A stretch of DNA of 62,000 bases from Nematostella vectensis (Eukaryota > Cnidaria > Anthozoa > Actiniaria > Edwardsiidae): NCBI RefSeq assembly GCF_932526225.1, contig NC_064040.1, positions 9,279,356-9,341,355 of the forward strand, written 5' to 3'. The number at the start of each line of letters is the position of its first letter. Within the stretch, counting starts at the first letter, position 1. This document shows positions 38,346-50,900 of this stretch, piece after piece. The position numbers and the translations under genes were made by a program. The notes below the pieces were generated by a model. The model was not told where the DNA came from and made no database searches. It saw only the letters and a list, made by a program, of their open reading frames with translations.

Positions 38346-38838
38346 CTAGACGGAGCGCAACCGAAAAATTCATGCTAGCACATAGTAGAGTGGATAAGCA
38401 AACTGAAGCTGCGAGGAACTTATCAACATGCACCACTGGCAAAGCTTTAGCAACAGCGATACAAGAAACCATAATACTTTATGGAATCCGAAGATAACGT
38501 GTCCTTATCAGAACACATAATATTTTGGTTACATTAAGTACCAGCCGAAGTAGATTCCCCGTATGTAAACAAAGCTCGAGGCGCGCGGTGCACTAAGTTT
38601 CCTTTAACGCCTTTCAAAAAAAAATTTAAACCGGCCGCCCGCATGCTTTTGAGGAAGAAATCGCGACAAGAAACGGAATTTTTTTTTATTTATTTATTAT
38701 CATAAATTGTTCATAGCGCTTCTCAATTCAAAATCCTAGTACATGTTAAAGCCCTTAAAACCTTTAGGTCTGACTAAAAATATGCGTTGAGTAAAATTTA
38801 TGATTAATCTAAATCCCAAAACAGATTCCGTTTTAAGT

Positions 38839-39314
38839 TACCGTAAAATTCCGATAATAAGCCCCGGGGCTTAGGTTCTTTTTTTTTTTTTTTTTTTTTT
38901 TTGGGGGGGGGGGGGGGGGGGGATAGGCATATGAAGAAACCGTTGTCGTTTTAGGGGTCTGGTACCAAGGAATTTTAGTTTCTTTTCAGAAGCTTTCTCC
39001 ATTGACTAAAGATGGTCACAGTCACTGTTTTTCCCTTCGAAATACATTTCACAAAGTTTGCGAAGCACCTGCGGTACGACAGCCCTAAAAATGACAAGAA
39101 TCTTGCAGGTTTTCCAAATAAGGAATATATTAGTTTCCTTATATGGAAGTGACCGCGTCTGGGAAAAACGACAATTTTTGGCTAAATTTTCTTGATATGG
39201 TGGGGGGAGGTTATTATTGGAGGGATTTTTGCGTCTGTATGACCAATGAAGTTGGGTTTTTCAAAGATGGGGGGCTTATACACGGGTTGGGGGGCTTATC
39301 GGAATTTTACGGTA
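38839..39314. mobile_element. MITE with 23-28-bp inverted ends
   Basis: Left end TACCGTAAAATTCCGATAAT and right end ATCGGAATTTTACGGTA are inverted repeats, followed inward by AAGCCCC / GGGGCTT. Inside are a poly-T/poly-G run (38,880-38,922) and a block shared with 13,490-13,757. No coding capacity. Confidence 0.85.
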
Positions 39315-39964
39315 TAGGTAGCGGATTTTCCACGTGTCAAGGTCACGTTCCTTTGTCTTGGCGGGAACACTGTTCTCACATTTTAACGCGTAAGACCATA
39401 CGAGCGAACGAACACAGACGGAAATAACACGTTTTTCAACAGTAAAAATCAAAATTTCAGCGATGTAGAATCTGAGGATTCTGAATTCATCTTACATCCC
39501 TGGCATCGATCTTTTAGGGAACTTCGATAAAGAATTGAAAGACTGGAATATCTCTAAGGAGAGGATGAGATTTCCTTTAATAGCGCCTTGCACAGGCGAG
39601 CCGCTAGATTAACTAGACAAGAAATGGCTGGTGGGATACAACAAACAAGCTTTCGAGGATTTTTACAGCCTAACTAAAAGGGAGACCGGTAAGAGCTTTT
39701 TGTGTGTATCTTGTATATATTTATATTTGCTATATAGGTATAAAAAGCAAAGCACAAGACGCGCACAAGCATGTCTAGTTCTAGCGATACAAACGGAAGA
39801 GTATTAAAAAACTTTATTGATTACCTATCATCTGATCATTTATCCAGTGTAAATGTGGAAACTGTCGTGTGGAGCTTTCGCTAAATGTCTACGAGGAAAA
39901 ATGCCGTACGGAGGTGGGTCATGAATTCGCTTTGCTACAGAAGCCCAGGTGGACCACCCGCCGT

Positions 39965-40180
39965 TTTTATTTAATCCGATTTGGATTTTATTTCAATGGA
40001 TTTGGTTTTTAATTTCAACCGATTTGGTATACCGATTTGGTTTATATTTTTGTTTTGGAAATCTTTTATTTCAACTGATTTGCTTTTTATTTCAACGGAT
40101 TCGGTTTATATTTCGACGGATTTGCTTTTTACTTCGACGGATTTGGATTTTTTTTCTTGTGATTCGCTTTTTACACACGC
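39965..40180 (+). repeat. degenerate 20-23-bp repeat (TTTATTTCAACGGATTTGG type)
   Basis: About ten units. They produce the long Phe/Ile-rich frame at 39,949-40,386, which I do not read as a gene. Confidence 0.88.
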
Positions 40181-41649
40181 TCTCTCTCTACAAGACACAA
40201 TATAACACTACGTATTCAAGGAGGCAACTGTCCTATACTTATATAACCACTATCTATCTCCTATTCGCCATCCATTTCTTTCTTTTATACCCTATCTGCA
40301 CGCTTTCTGATATTATTCCCATCACCGGCCTTGTAGTTCCACTTAATTTTCCACAAGCTTACATAACACTTCACAACATTGAATAATATGTTATCACAAG
40401 GTAATTATCACCTTCCTTCGAAGGTTAATTTCAAAGTTCCCCCTAACATTTCACTGCAAGCCTTTTTCCACCCCCCATTTATAGCCACAACTCTAACCTA
40501 TACAGCCCCCTAGTTCCAAAAAATATCCATAACCCCCCCCCCCCCCCCCCCCCCATTGAGGGGGTCGGAGGTATGACCCCCACCCCTCTGGAAAGCCCCT
40601 CGAAGGATAATTTCAGTCAGTTTTTTACTGGGATATCTGTGGTAGCCCAGTCATAAAATGCCCCTTTTTTTTTCTCTGCTCGCGATATGGCCAAAGTTGC
40701 GCAATAACCCAAGAACCTTTACGCCATAGTCGATCCTTCTGCATAATAAAACTGTGTCATGGCCGCCATCTTTGATTTCGAGATTCCAGCTCTCAGATCC
40801 ATGTTATTTGTACAGTTGAAGGCCAGATTCGCGATTCCATTACTGCATATATTACCATAGTCTCAATCTCTACCAAGTAATTGTGCAAAATCATCTCAAG
40901 TTGGATTGATTTTGCTTTATTTACTCGTGTTTCCATTTGCGACCCGGTCAAGACCCGACAGACACGTGGCGAGGCTCACTTCACTTCACTTTAATAAATT
41001 GCGCAACCTATTGTACAACATGTCAGTGCGCAGCGCAAAGATTAGAGATAAGAATTATAGATTAGATCTATCTATTGCCTGCTGTAGACAAATACAGTTT
41101 ACTTCAAGACATAATTAATTCTCTGGACACTCATGAATGGACTTGAGGTATTTACCTTTTTTACTTAATCTATTTTGAAGTGAAAGTATTTTGGAGCTTA
41201 TTGATGAAAATCGTCTCCCACAAATCGCTATGAATGAATCCCAAAGAAGTGACTACCTTACATCGCGACACTTGACCGGCTACCCATAAGACAAATTTTG
41301 TTTTCTTACTATGAAATATCTCTCTCATTGAATGTCATGATTTTTTCAACATGTAGATTTCAAGAAAGTAGAGCATATGTGTTACTAAAATTGAGTTCAA
41401 ACAGAATAGGTGGTGGGAATTAGCATCTTACATGTCTCAACACAGGACCCAAACAAATTGCAGATCTCAGGTATCCCAGTCAACCCTGTGCGCAGGGTCT
41501 AGTTATTTGATAAGAAATAAAATAATCATAAAATGTGTACATTTGTATAGTGCTCAATGGTATAGCTCTAAGCGGCTTAAATGCTAGGATACCTCATCCT
41601 CAATAACAGACTGCGCAATGCAATTTACAATCATAAGTTTGTGTTAGTA
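40181..41649. other. intergenic, no gene
   Basis: A poly-C run at 40,533-40,552. Otherwise AT-rich sequence without a recognised element. Confidence 0.5.
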
Positions 41650-41795
41650 AGGCATGTTTTGAGGGTGATCGCTGCCAGGTTTTCTACTTGCGTCCTCAGC
41701 GGTTCTTTTACGTCCCTCTGGTTCAGATTAGTGTAGTGTAGTATTGAAGAGATGGGACCTACGGTTAAACGTCCTTGTCCGAGAAGACGTCGAAT
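41650..41795 (-). mobile_element. SINE fragment (body only)
   Basis: Minus strand matches the body of the SINE at 16,431, including CTGAACCAGAGGGACGTAAA and the GATCACCCTCA end. The tRNA head is missing. Confidence 0.75.
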
Positions 41796-42544
41796 ATTGT
41801 CATATACACTAACAAAGGATAAATTGGACCGTCGATTACCCCCCACCCCTGGAAATTCCTGGGCGTTTGACCCCCCCCCCCCGGAATTTCCAATCCCCTA
41901 AATGGGGGGGGGGGGGGGGTGGGGAAGGTATATTTTCTAGAACTACACAATGCAATACACCATATAAAATAGCCACACGTACACACTTTAACCCACGCAC
42001 TAACGTCCATCACCACACATTTTATCACCCCACACAGCCACAGTTAAGCCCTGATGCCTCGGTACGAATACCAGATTAAAACCGCGACACGGATAAAAGA
42101 AAGAAAAAAAAGAAAGAAAGCTCTGCTAGCAGGGTACCCGAAGATATCTGATACCTGGAAATCTATATAGTTCACAGGTTTCCTACGTAGTATTGTATAT
42201 CTAGTTCAGAATTGCGGTTAAATATTGTTCAGGTACCAATCTTGTCTAAATTTTGAGAATCCCTCTCATGGTTGACAGACAAAGCTGCCCGTTCTAATCA
42301 ACTGAACAAAACGAATACGCCCACATAGATGTCAAATGTCCTTGTTAACGGCTTCGACGACGTAATCGTTTTCTAGCAACACGGGTTGTTTATCTCTGTG
42401 TTACTCTTCAAGTAGCAAAAGTGAATATTCATACTTAATTAAATAGGACAAAATTGCCATGCTAGCTGATCTATATTTTAGTGAAGTTTATATTCAGTTA
42501 CACTCAGTATGTATATCAAGTCTCTGTGGTTTTATTAAATACCT

Positions 42545-42990
42545 TATTACACTTTATTTTCGCGACGTCAAAATTTCGCGATTTCGAGATGGCCATATTT
42601 CGCGACACTTTATTTTCGCGATTTCGCTATTTTCTTAAAAACCAGGTCGCTTTATTTTCGCGATAATGCGAGTTTTGGACAATAAAATAAAGCAAACCAA
42701 GTGGAATTAAAATGTGTTTTAATTATCAAAACTGTAACAAAAGCATGAGTGTGCTAAATTTAGTTCCACAAAAATAAATACAGTTCAGAATTGTCCCACT
42801 CAAACCCTTACCGTATTATATGTACATTAGAGGACTAAATAGACAAGGTGTTTCCATAAGGTATATCGAATGTCAAACTGGTAATATTTCACCCAAAGGC
42901 TTTTTGTGTACTAACTTAATTTTCGCGCATCCAAATTAGTCGCGACACCTTATTTTCGCGTCATTTTATTTTCGTGAAATTTTTAAAATC
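42545..42990. repeat. TTATTTTCGCGA-rich repeat
   Basis: CTTTATTTTCGCGA-type words recur about seven times at both ends (42,550-42,665 and 42,920-42,990) around AT-rich DNA. This looks like subterminal repeats of a small DNA element, but termini are not defined. Confidence 0.55.
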
Positions 42991-43853
42991 GGGTTTCGCA
43001 AAAATGCTCCCCCCCCTAACAAAGTAACAACTCCATATTTTCTCTCTATTAACGGTCAATTAGCCGGTTCAAATTGCTCATTGACAGAGCTTGGGCTACT
43101 TGTGCTTTTGAAGAGTTCAGCTAATTGATCTATGGAATTTTAGCGGGGAAAAGGTAACACTACCAGCTTGTGTGTTTTCAGTGATAAGAGTTTGTGAGAT
43201 TTGAAGAAGACTAATCGATATGCTTTTTCTCGTTTTTATTCTATTTGTTTACTACTGCAACTATAATTTCAACCTTTTGTATGCTCTTTTTATTTCGATT
43301 TCAGTGAACAATACTTCGTTTAAAAGCTTAAACTAAATATTGGAAAGCTAAAGGTTTTAAGCACTTTAAGAACGAGAAACAGAAAAAATGTTCCCTATCT
43401 CAAACGGGAATCGTAGTCGTAAAAGTCGGGTCCGCTGTAAAATTGTCTGGCAAACGGACAATCAATATGCTCAATCAATTTTGATTGACATATCAAATTA
43501 AAATTTAGTTTTTTTAAATATTTATGCAAACAAAGCTCGATTTTAATTGAAATATCCATCAAGTAAGGTAAGTTATCTCGATACTAAAATGCTACATCAA
43601 AGGAAGCAGCAAAATTAATTGATATTGTGATTGTATTTTTAATTTCGCAATGAAAGCAAACTAGAGATTATCGAAAGTGTTTTTTGCGTCGAGCCAATCG
43701 CCACTCTATGTGCTTATGGTGATGGTAGGTATATCTTTAAAGGAGAGGATTTGAAATTATGTACACTTGAGAAAATAGTCTGTTTCGGAAAAGAGGATAA
43801 GATAAGATAAAAATGAAGAAAGACTTTTAATTTTGGTTTAATTCCGCACAGAA
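42991..43853. other. upstream region of the GPCR gene
   Basis: AT-rich, no gene seen. It should hold the promoter and 5' UTR of the following single-exon receptor. Confidence 0.45.
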
Positions 43854-44765
43854 ATGATCGCCATAAGTGAGCAATACAGTCCCACTACAAGCTCAGCACT
43901 GCCTTCCCATGATGCCCTAGGCCAGTTCTGGATCCCACTACTCAGCATACAAGCCGTAGTGATCGCTTCTTCAAACGCCCTCACAACAATAGTGTTCCTG
44001 GTCAACGCCCATTTGCGTAAGCGCAGCTACTACTTACTCATCAACCTCGCCCTGGTCGATTTCCTGGTTGGCGCTTTGATGGTACCTATCAAACTTGACC
44101 TGGAAAACAAAAACGCCTACTTGGAAATTAGCGGTAGGAAATATCAGATCCTTATCGGGGATACTACTTTTTGTGTGTTGTACGGGATAATCTCATCGGC
44201 AAGTTTATTCTCTCTGGTTTGTATTTCACTCGAGCGTATGTGCGCGACTCTTTGGCCATTTCTTCACCGCACCACTGACATACGGTGGTACGGCGTCGTT
44301 ATGACAACCCTTTGGGTATGCGCATTCACATTTGGGGCGATTGTGTATTGGGATATTTACATCGCGTTGGTTTTGGCTACTGTGGGCGTGGTGTTCGCGC
44401 TTCTCACGATTTTGGGATCATATGGTGCGATTTTCCTGAAAGTCAAGCACCAACACGCAGAACACCAAACCTCCCAGGCACAGCGGAGGTATCAGAAGGA
44501 GCGGGAATTAGCCAAGACTGTCTTGATTGTCACTGCGGCGGCATTTTTATGCTGGATTCCTTTGTTTGTGACAGTATTTTCAATAATATTCGGTTTGGAT
44601 TTACCTGTCGATGTTCAGATGATGTTGACGTTTATTCAAGAGTGGAATTCCTTTGCGAACTTCGTGATTTATTCCATGCGGATGCCTGTTTTTAGAAAGG
44701 CGCTGTATAAGTTTGTGTTTACATGCTCTAGTGATAACGCTATTCAGCCGTCGAATGGCCACTGA
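43854..44765 (+). CDS. class A (rhodopsin-like) G-protein-coupled receptor, single exon
   Basis: 303 residues with seven hydrophobic segments. TM1 carries SSNALTT; TM2 LALVDFLVGA (Asp 2.50); TM3 ends LERM where most receptors have DRY; TM6 has FLCWIP; TM7 has NSFANFVIY, an NPxxY variant. The loop between TM4 and TM5 is only a few residues (YWDIY) and has no Cys to bridge to TM3. Such a short loop is seen in melanocortin, cannabinoid and some related receptors of the MECA group, so a MECA-like orphan is my best guess. The ligand is unknown. AAATAAA lies about 95 bp after the stop. Confidence 0.9.
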   Translation: MIAISEQYSPTTSSALPSHDALGQFWIPLLSIQAVVIASSNALTTIVFLVNAHLRKRSYYLLINLALVDFLVGALMVPIKLDLENKNAYLEISGRKYQILIGDTTFCVLYGIISSASLFSLVCISLERMCATLWPFLHRTTDIRWYGVVMTTLWVCAFTFGAIVYWDIYIALVLATVGVVFALLTILGSYGAIFLKVKHQHAEHQTSQAQRRYQKERELAKTVLIVTAAAFLCWIPLFVTVFSIIFGLDLPVDVQMMLTFIQEWNSFANFVIYSMRMPVFRKALYKFVFTCSSDNAIQPSNGH

Positions 44766-47219
44766 CAACACAGGTATCCAAAGCTCACAGAATGTGATTA
44801 CGCTACGTTATGACTTAGTTTTTAGTTGACATATGGAGTTAAAGCCGTCCAATCTACTATGAAATAAATCTTAAAATCTCAATAATAATCGTACTTGATT
44901 GTTGTGTCCTCAATGTAGTCTGGATTAAATTCTAAGCTTATTGGGCGAGCAGTTTGCGAGCTACGCTTTCTCCCACCATTCATTAAGATAAAGAGAAGAA
45001 AGGTAGTGCACTCCAGCTGGCTGGCCGCCGCCGCCGTTAAAGCTAGCCTTCGTAGCAAGCGTTTCTGTGGGTTTCCAGCGCAAAGAAACGCCACGAAAGC
45101 AAAAGACCGCCATTTTGGCCTCGCGAGAAATGGGAGCGAGCGAAAAACGAGACGAGGGGGAGGGGGAGAGGAGGGAAGGAAACGCTTGCAGACAGACTGT
45201 ACAGACCCCGCTAATTTGAAAACCTTCCCTTGACCTCCTACTTGACTTGTGACGGTAGAGCGCGCTTGAAGTTGTCAAAACTATCCAATCAAATTATAGC
45301 GTCCATGATGTAAGAGAACGAATTCCCCGTATTAGGGTATTTTCCAATGATGACGTCCGTGAAAATTATTTTTAGAACGAGCAGTTATTTTTAGATACGT
45401 CTCTGATTGGTTAGCGCTCACGTTTCCTAGCAACACGAGTCTTACGCGCGATCACATCGTGACCAATGTGATCCGGCAAAGGATGTTTTGGAAATCTTTT
45501 TGACCGAAAATACCTCCCTTTTTCACGAACGCTGTAAAAATGACCTTCCATAGAGTACGCTGGGGCCAATCAACCGTTCCTGGGACATTGAAATGTAGAA
45601 AGTGCGTGATTTTAGGCTCTGGGATCAACTTCTCCAGTAAAAGTTTTCACGGCTGATTCGCAAATTAAGTATAACACAACAATCAATCATAAATCTGTGT
45701 TTACAAAACACAATTCTTTTCCAATTCCCTTTTAATGAAAAAGATACATCCAGAACTTAATACCATTATATTCACACCGATATTACAAATAAAAGATTTC
45801 AAGTCTTTATAATGAAGTAAATCTTATTCCAGTGACAAGGGTTTCTTAAATGATTTCTGAACATTTGCGTTCATTCATCTAAAAATGTTATAAATCAAAG
45901 AAATATAAAGGCCTTCTTGTATTTAAAAAATACATAACATAGACTCTGAGAATGACTAGGTATTCTATCTCACCGAATTGCATAGGAAAATAACTTTTAG
46001 CGGAGCCAGCGCGGCCGCAGGCCGGTCGCGGAGCTCCATAGGTATAGTAATTGGTCATAAACTTAGGCGACTCAAAATTTGTGGTCAATGACGTCATGTC
46101 ACATGCTGTCAGCCGGCTGTACCACTCACGTGACCAGCTCATGCAACCAGGCCAGCTAATTGATTGATCACTCGAAACCAATGACAGACTGGCTCCGACA
46201 GGGACTGGGGGAGGGGGGTGGGGGGGGGGGGGCGCTTGGAAAGCCGGGGGGGACTATGCCTATTCTGACTTTCGACATCAAACGATCAACGGAACACAAG
46301 CTGACAGGGAAGAATTGACGAAAAAAGTGTTTAATAGAGAAAATGCTACTAATTATCCAGTCAAATGGATGGCCGTATGCAAATAAGAATTTGGAGGATA
46401 CATCTGTCTACTGCTTTGTAGGAACTGCTTTGTTCTTACAAGCTCGGAATATCGGCTCGACTTCTTCCCCTGTTGCGGTGGTTGAAAACTTTATAGTTTA
46501 AGGAAAAGGCTACAAAACCAGCAGCATTTATCAGGGAATTGTCGAGGCTCTGCACTACTATTTTCATTATGATGTTACAGAGCAAAAATCAAAAAAAGAA
46601 AAGTTTATTTATGATAGCTAAAATACGGAATTGTTCTCCTAAACGAGCGAACACCACAAGGCAAACAACATGGACAGTCAAGGTGAGTTCCGGACGAAAA
46701 TTCAATTCAATTCAAATTAGTGTAAATAGAATATATGAAACAAAACCTAACTCCTGTCATATTCCATATTCCTAAGTGTAATTATTTTTGTTTGCAAATA
46801 TTTCTGATAATAATCCTCAAACAAAACGATTTTCGTCGTTATACAACTTCTCTGATTTTCCCGGTGTCACTATTCAATCATCTTGCTTCCACTGTGTTTT
46901 TAATTGGCTGAGAGATCAATTTCTTGAACGCTGATTGGATGCTATTTAGGCGCGCACTACAACGGCTTCCCAGTAAAAGAAACCGTAAAAGAAACTTTTC
47001 CTCAATACAAATAAAAAAAAATACATCTACAAATCAAGACTTATGCCGTTTTTGTCCCAAATTATATGTTAAATACACAAAAACGTCAAAATGTCTCTCT
47101 TTCTTTCTCATATAAAGCCAATATTGATCTTTTGTCTGTTTCTGTTTGGTAAGGATACTAATCTAATCATTTGTTTTCCTCTATGTTTGTGTGGGGGACT
47201 TTGTTTTTTCATAGACAAC
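44766..47219. other. intergenic, no gene
   Basis: Contains a GGGAGGGGGAGAGGAGG purine tract (about 45,158), a G-run (46,208-46,232), and a GC-rich GAGCTCCGC-type block at 46,000-46,037 that resembles one at 14,815-14,845 in reverse. The frame at 44,961-45,278 (-) overlaps the purine tract and is not convincing. Confidence 0.5.
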
Positions 47220-47221
47220 GT

Positions 47222-47548
47222 CGGGCGGGGGCTTTCATAGAAATGGGGGTAACCCGCGCCGCGCCCCGCCGCGCCCCCCAGCCTGTTCTCCGTTGATTTT
47301 TGGATGCCCCGCGCGGCATACCCAACGCCTGGGGTATACCGTCTGGGGGCCTCCGCTCCCTTCGGTCCTTCGTCCGCCACTGCATACAGCAGGCTCATCC
47401 TGGTGCCCCGCCTCCTCGCCCCCCGGAGCGCCCAGCGCGCGCCGGGCGGCGCGATAAAAGTGTGGCTGCCCCCCCTCCCCAAGCGCGCGCGGTAACATGT
47501 GGGAACCTTGCAATTAGAACCCCATCTGTCCTGTAGTATACCGAGCAT
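47222..47548 (-). CDS. GC-rich uncharacterised frame at the element's left edge
   Basis: A basic, Gly/Arg-rich frame from ATG at 47,548, read to about 47,222 where GC content drops. It faces the Cys-rich gene with only 7 bp between the two ATGs. GC-rich DNA gives long frames by chance and other frames here are open too, so this may be non-coding terminal DNA of the element. Confidence 0.25.
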
Positions 47549-47555
47549 TCGAAGG

Positions 47556-47846
47556 ATGAAGTGCGGAAGAGATTACTGCGGGTGGCTAAAGGTCGGCCAT
47601 GCGAACACGTGTGGCCAGAGGTGCATGGACACCTACTGCAAGGTGCACCTCAAAAGGCTCCGTAAGGGCAGCCCCCTCCCCGTGCCGTGCAATATCTGCG
47701 GCATAGGGACGCAGTCGGAGACGCGGCTGTGCCGCCCCTGCGGAGCGAATCGTGTAGGCTAGAGGATGCGCGGCACCGAGAGACGCGCTCGCGAACGGTT
47801 CGCACTCGTCCTGTCTGATATCGTAGCCCGCGATACGGGCAATTAG
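47556..47846 (+). pseudogene. Cys-rich small protein of the viral element
   Basis: From ATG 47,556 the frame is MKCGRDYCGWLKVGHANTCG and continues with more Cys, including CNICGIG and CRPCG. Ten Cys and two His in 69 residues suggest a zinc-binding fold. The frame meets TAG at 47,760, and the same frame continues for 28 more codons to 47,846, which looks like the original end. It lies directly upstream of the replication gene. Function unknown. Confidence 0.65.
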
Positions 47847-47937
47847 AGACTGGGTGGCACAAGGCATACCCAAACACTCGCCCCGCCGGCTGCGACACGG
47901 GCAATTAGAGACTGGGTGGCACAAGGCATACCCAAAC
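47836..47937 (+). repeat. 62-bp direct duplication
   Basis: CGGGCAATTAGAGACTGGGT and the following bases to CCCAAACA occur at 47,836 and again at 47,898, just before the ATG of the replication gene. Confidence 0.92.
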
Positions 47938-50900
47938 ATGCACGCTTACATAGAGGAGGTTCTCAATAGCATGCTTGACAACGAGGCGCCTGCCGTACTG
48001 GCAGGGCTGGTCTAGAACATCCTGGACGAGGACATCCCCGAGGATGTCAAACACAAGCTGCTTAAGCCGCTCCTACCGGCGAAAGCGCGGCCAGAGGAAG
48101 TCTGGCGCGAGTTCGACCCTTTGCTGGAGCAAAAGGGCCCAGAGGGCTTAGATCCCGAGAGTTACTATTCTCTCTTCGTCGGCGGCGCCCATCTTCGGTT
48201 CCCAAGCGTGGATGCTTACCAGGAGATACGAGATCTTGGTGGAGCAGGAATCATTCCTCCAAAGCCGGTTATGCGGGGGCCTGATATTAATGACGATGGC
48301 TCGGTGTGGTGGGTCTCGCACGAGCGAGAGTCTCTGCGGGCGAACGCAGTGCTTCCGCTGGTGCTGGAGATGGTAGACCCCGACCGGCGTTACAGGCTCT
48401 TTACGGTCGTTGGTAAGGCCCCCGCAGAGCCATTGGCGCCAATCACAGAGGAGGAAGGGCGCTCGGAGCACAAGATCGGTGGGTCGTTAGTCAAAAGAGG
48501 GGGCCAAACGCAGTCGGTGCCCTGGAAGGCATCGATGCGGGTATTTGGGAGAAAGGACGAGAGTACCTCGTCTACGTGAGATACGAGCTTCACCCTCTAC
48601 CTGAGCAAAATGGTGAGCCTAGGCCAATGTTTGAGCGAGAGGGGGGTGACACCTTCGCTAACTGTGTTGTGAGTTATGTTGCCGACTTCTTGAGGAATCG
48701 CGGCACCTCGCGCTCCCTCGGTCTAACCAAGACACGAGGCAAGATCCTCGAGTGATTCGACAAGAAGCTGGCCACTACAGGATGCACCAAAGAAGACCTC
48801 TTTGAGATGGAAAAGTAGCCGTGGACGCCCTGGGTAACGTTCTGTGGGACTCGGGGAAGTACAAGACTAAGGCGATGGTCACTATCCCTCGCCACAATAA
48901 CCACGCCTGGGCGGAGCTTCCGACCGAACCACCTGCGATCACGGGCGTCCACGGCCTAGACTTCGAGGCTGAGGGGGAGCTTCGTTCGCTATGTCAGGAG
49001 AAGGCTCTAACCAGTGCCGCCACAAAAACGCGCGAGGCAAAAGTGCGAGAGGTGCTCATTCGCTTTATAAACAGGGCGATCCCCAGAAGCACGAGGATCT
49101 GGCTGTGCGGACGCGTTATAGTCACGCACGAAGTCAAACTGTACCGATCGGGACAGGACAGAGTGGCTATCGACAGGGCGTTTACAGACGAGACAGGGCA
49201 TGATCCTCAATGGCTCCCTGATGATCACCCAGCCTACCAAGAGTACACCGAAGCTACGCACCCGATGGGCGGCGCAATAGGGTATCGTTTCAAGAAGTGG
49301 ATCCAAAGAGAGAACATCAGGCCAACGCCTCTTAAATACAGGAACGTCTGGCAAGCGGCGCAGGTTGAGTCCAAAGTGTGAATAGCAAGGAAAACTTAGG
49401 GGTGCAGCCTCATGCGTACATCGACATGCGTGCGGCGTACCTAGGATGCGAGGACAGTGTCTTCGGCGGCGCCTCGGACGCCATTGATGTGGTACGGAAA
49501 TACGGCTTCCCTACGAACGTGTATCGTATCGCGGATGTTGTGGGACGGCCATTGAGCGAGGTTGTTCAACTAACCGGGGTCATTCAGCTGACCGAGTGGG
49601 AGTTCTCTGAGGCCTGCCACCCCTACACTTCCGGGAGGGTAGGGCAGCACTTGGAACAAAACGAGGGCTGGATCACCACGCCAGAGCTCAAGGACCTGTT
49701 AGACTCGGGTGACCTCGTCATGGCCACGGCGAGGGAGGTATTGTATAGCGTCTGAAAGAAGGACTCCATCAGGTTCCCCCACTCTAGCGCGAGTAGCGAA
49801 GACCCGCAGTACCCTGAGGGTCGAGATCTCGCCGTCCGTTTCGTAGGCAAGTGCGCTCGCCATGGCGACGAGTTCTCGATCGTAGTTCGCGACCGTGAAG
49901 AAGCCGCCTATCTGACAAACCTCCTTGCTGGCACCGACCACTTACTTAACTTCGAGCATGCCGACGGGGTTCATCTGATCCAATACAAAGATTGCGTCCG
50001 ACGCTCACAATGGTACCATATCAGGGCCTTCGTCTTGGCGTACACAAACATAGCGTTGCGACGCATGTTGAGGCGGATTCCTCGCGAAGACGTCCTCCGG
50101 ATGTGCACAGAAGTTGCTATATACGCAAAGGTATATCCGAGGAAATCCGAGGTATGGAGAGTGGCGCCACAAGTAGCCTGGGTACGAGTGGCGACCCGAA
50201 GCGGCTTGGGGTCCAAAGAAGTCGGGGGGCTTGACCAAGGAGCCAAGCACTGCGCCGAGTCTGCCGTGCGATCTAGTGGCCGCAGCCTCTGCAAAGATGT
50301 ATCTAGCCGGCCAAGGAGGATCGGGAAGACCGAGTGGGCGGTGAGCATGTTCCGCGCCCTCAACATTGTGGTGCTCACTCCCGAGAACGACCTCGCCCAC
50401 GACCACCGCAATAAACCGCGCCTCGCGGTGAAGGCTCAAACCTACCACCACTACCTCTGCATACCAGCGGAGAAGCCGATAGAGGAGTGGAGAACTCCCG
50501 AGCTGGGGCACAAACTCGAACATCTCGCAGAAGTAATCATCATTGACGAGTGCTGTTAGGTGCAGACTAAAGTGCTACGCGCCATCCTAGGGTACCTCGC
50601 CATGCGGCTGTGTCAGTAGTGTGTTGTGGCGACTATCGGCAGGTCCCGCCCTGGGGAGATAAAGAGGGGCCTCACGATATGCTCGAGGAGTGGGCACAAG
50701 GGAACATCCCTGGTTCGAGTCCGACTACCGCTGCCTGTGTGAAGACTACGGAAAGCCGTACAGTAAATGCGACGGCCTGCCCTCCTCCAGGCTCCACGAC
50801 ATAATGGACCGGATTTGGTGTCGGCCAGATTCCCAACAGCTTGAGGTGTTTCGAGAGGGTTGGGATGGGGTAGCGTTCGACGCGGCGATCGCGCAGGCCC

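Noticed and set aside
39949-40386. 145-residue Phe/Ile-rich frame as a membrane protein
   Set aside because: It comes from a degenerate 20-23-bp repeat; the hydrophobic look is due to T-rich DNA.
44961-45278. 105-residue frame downstream of the GPCR
   Set aside because: It runs through a purine tract with no start context, motif or neighbour support.
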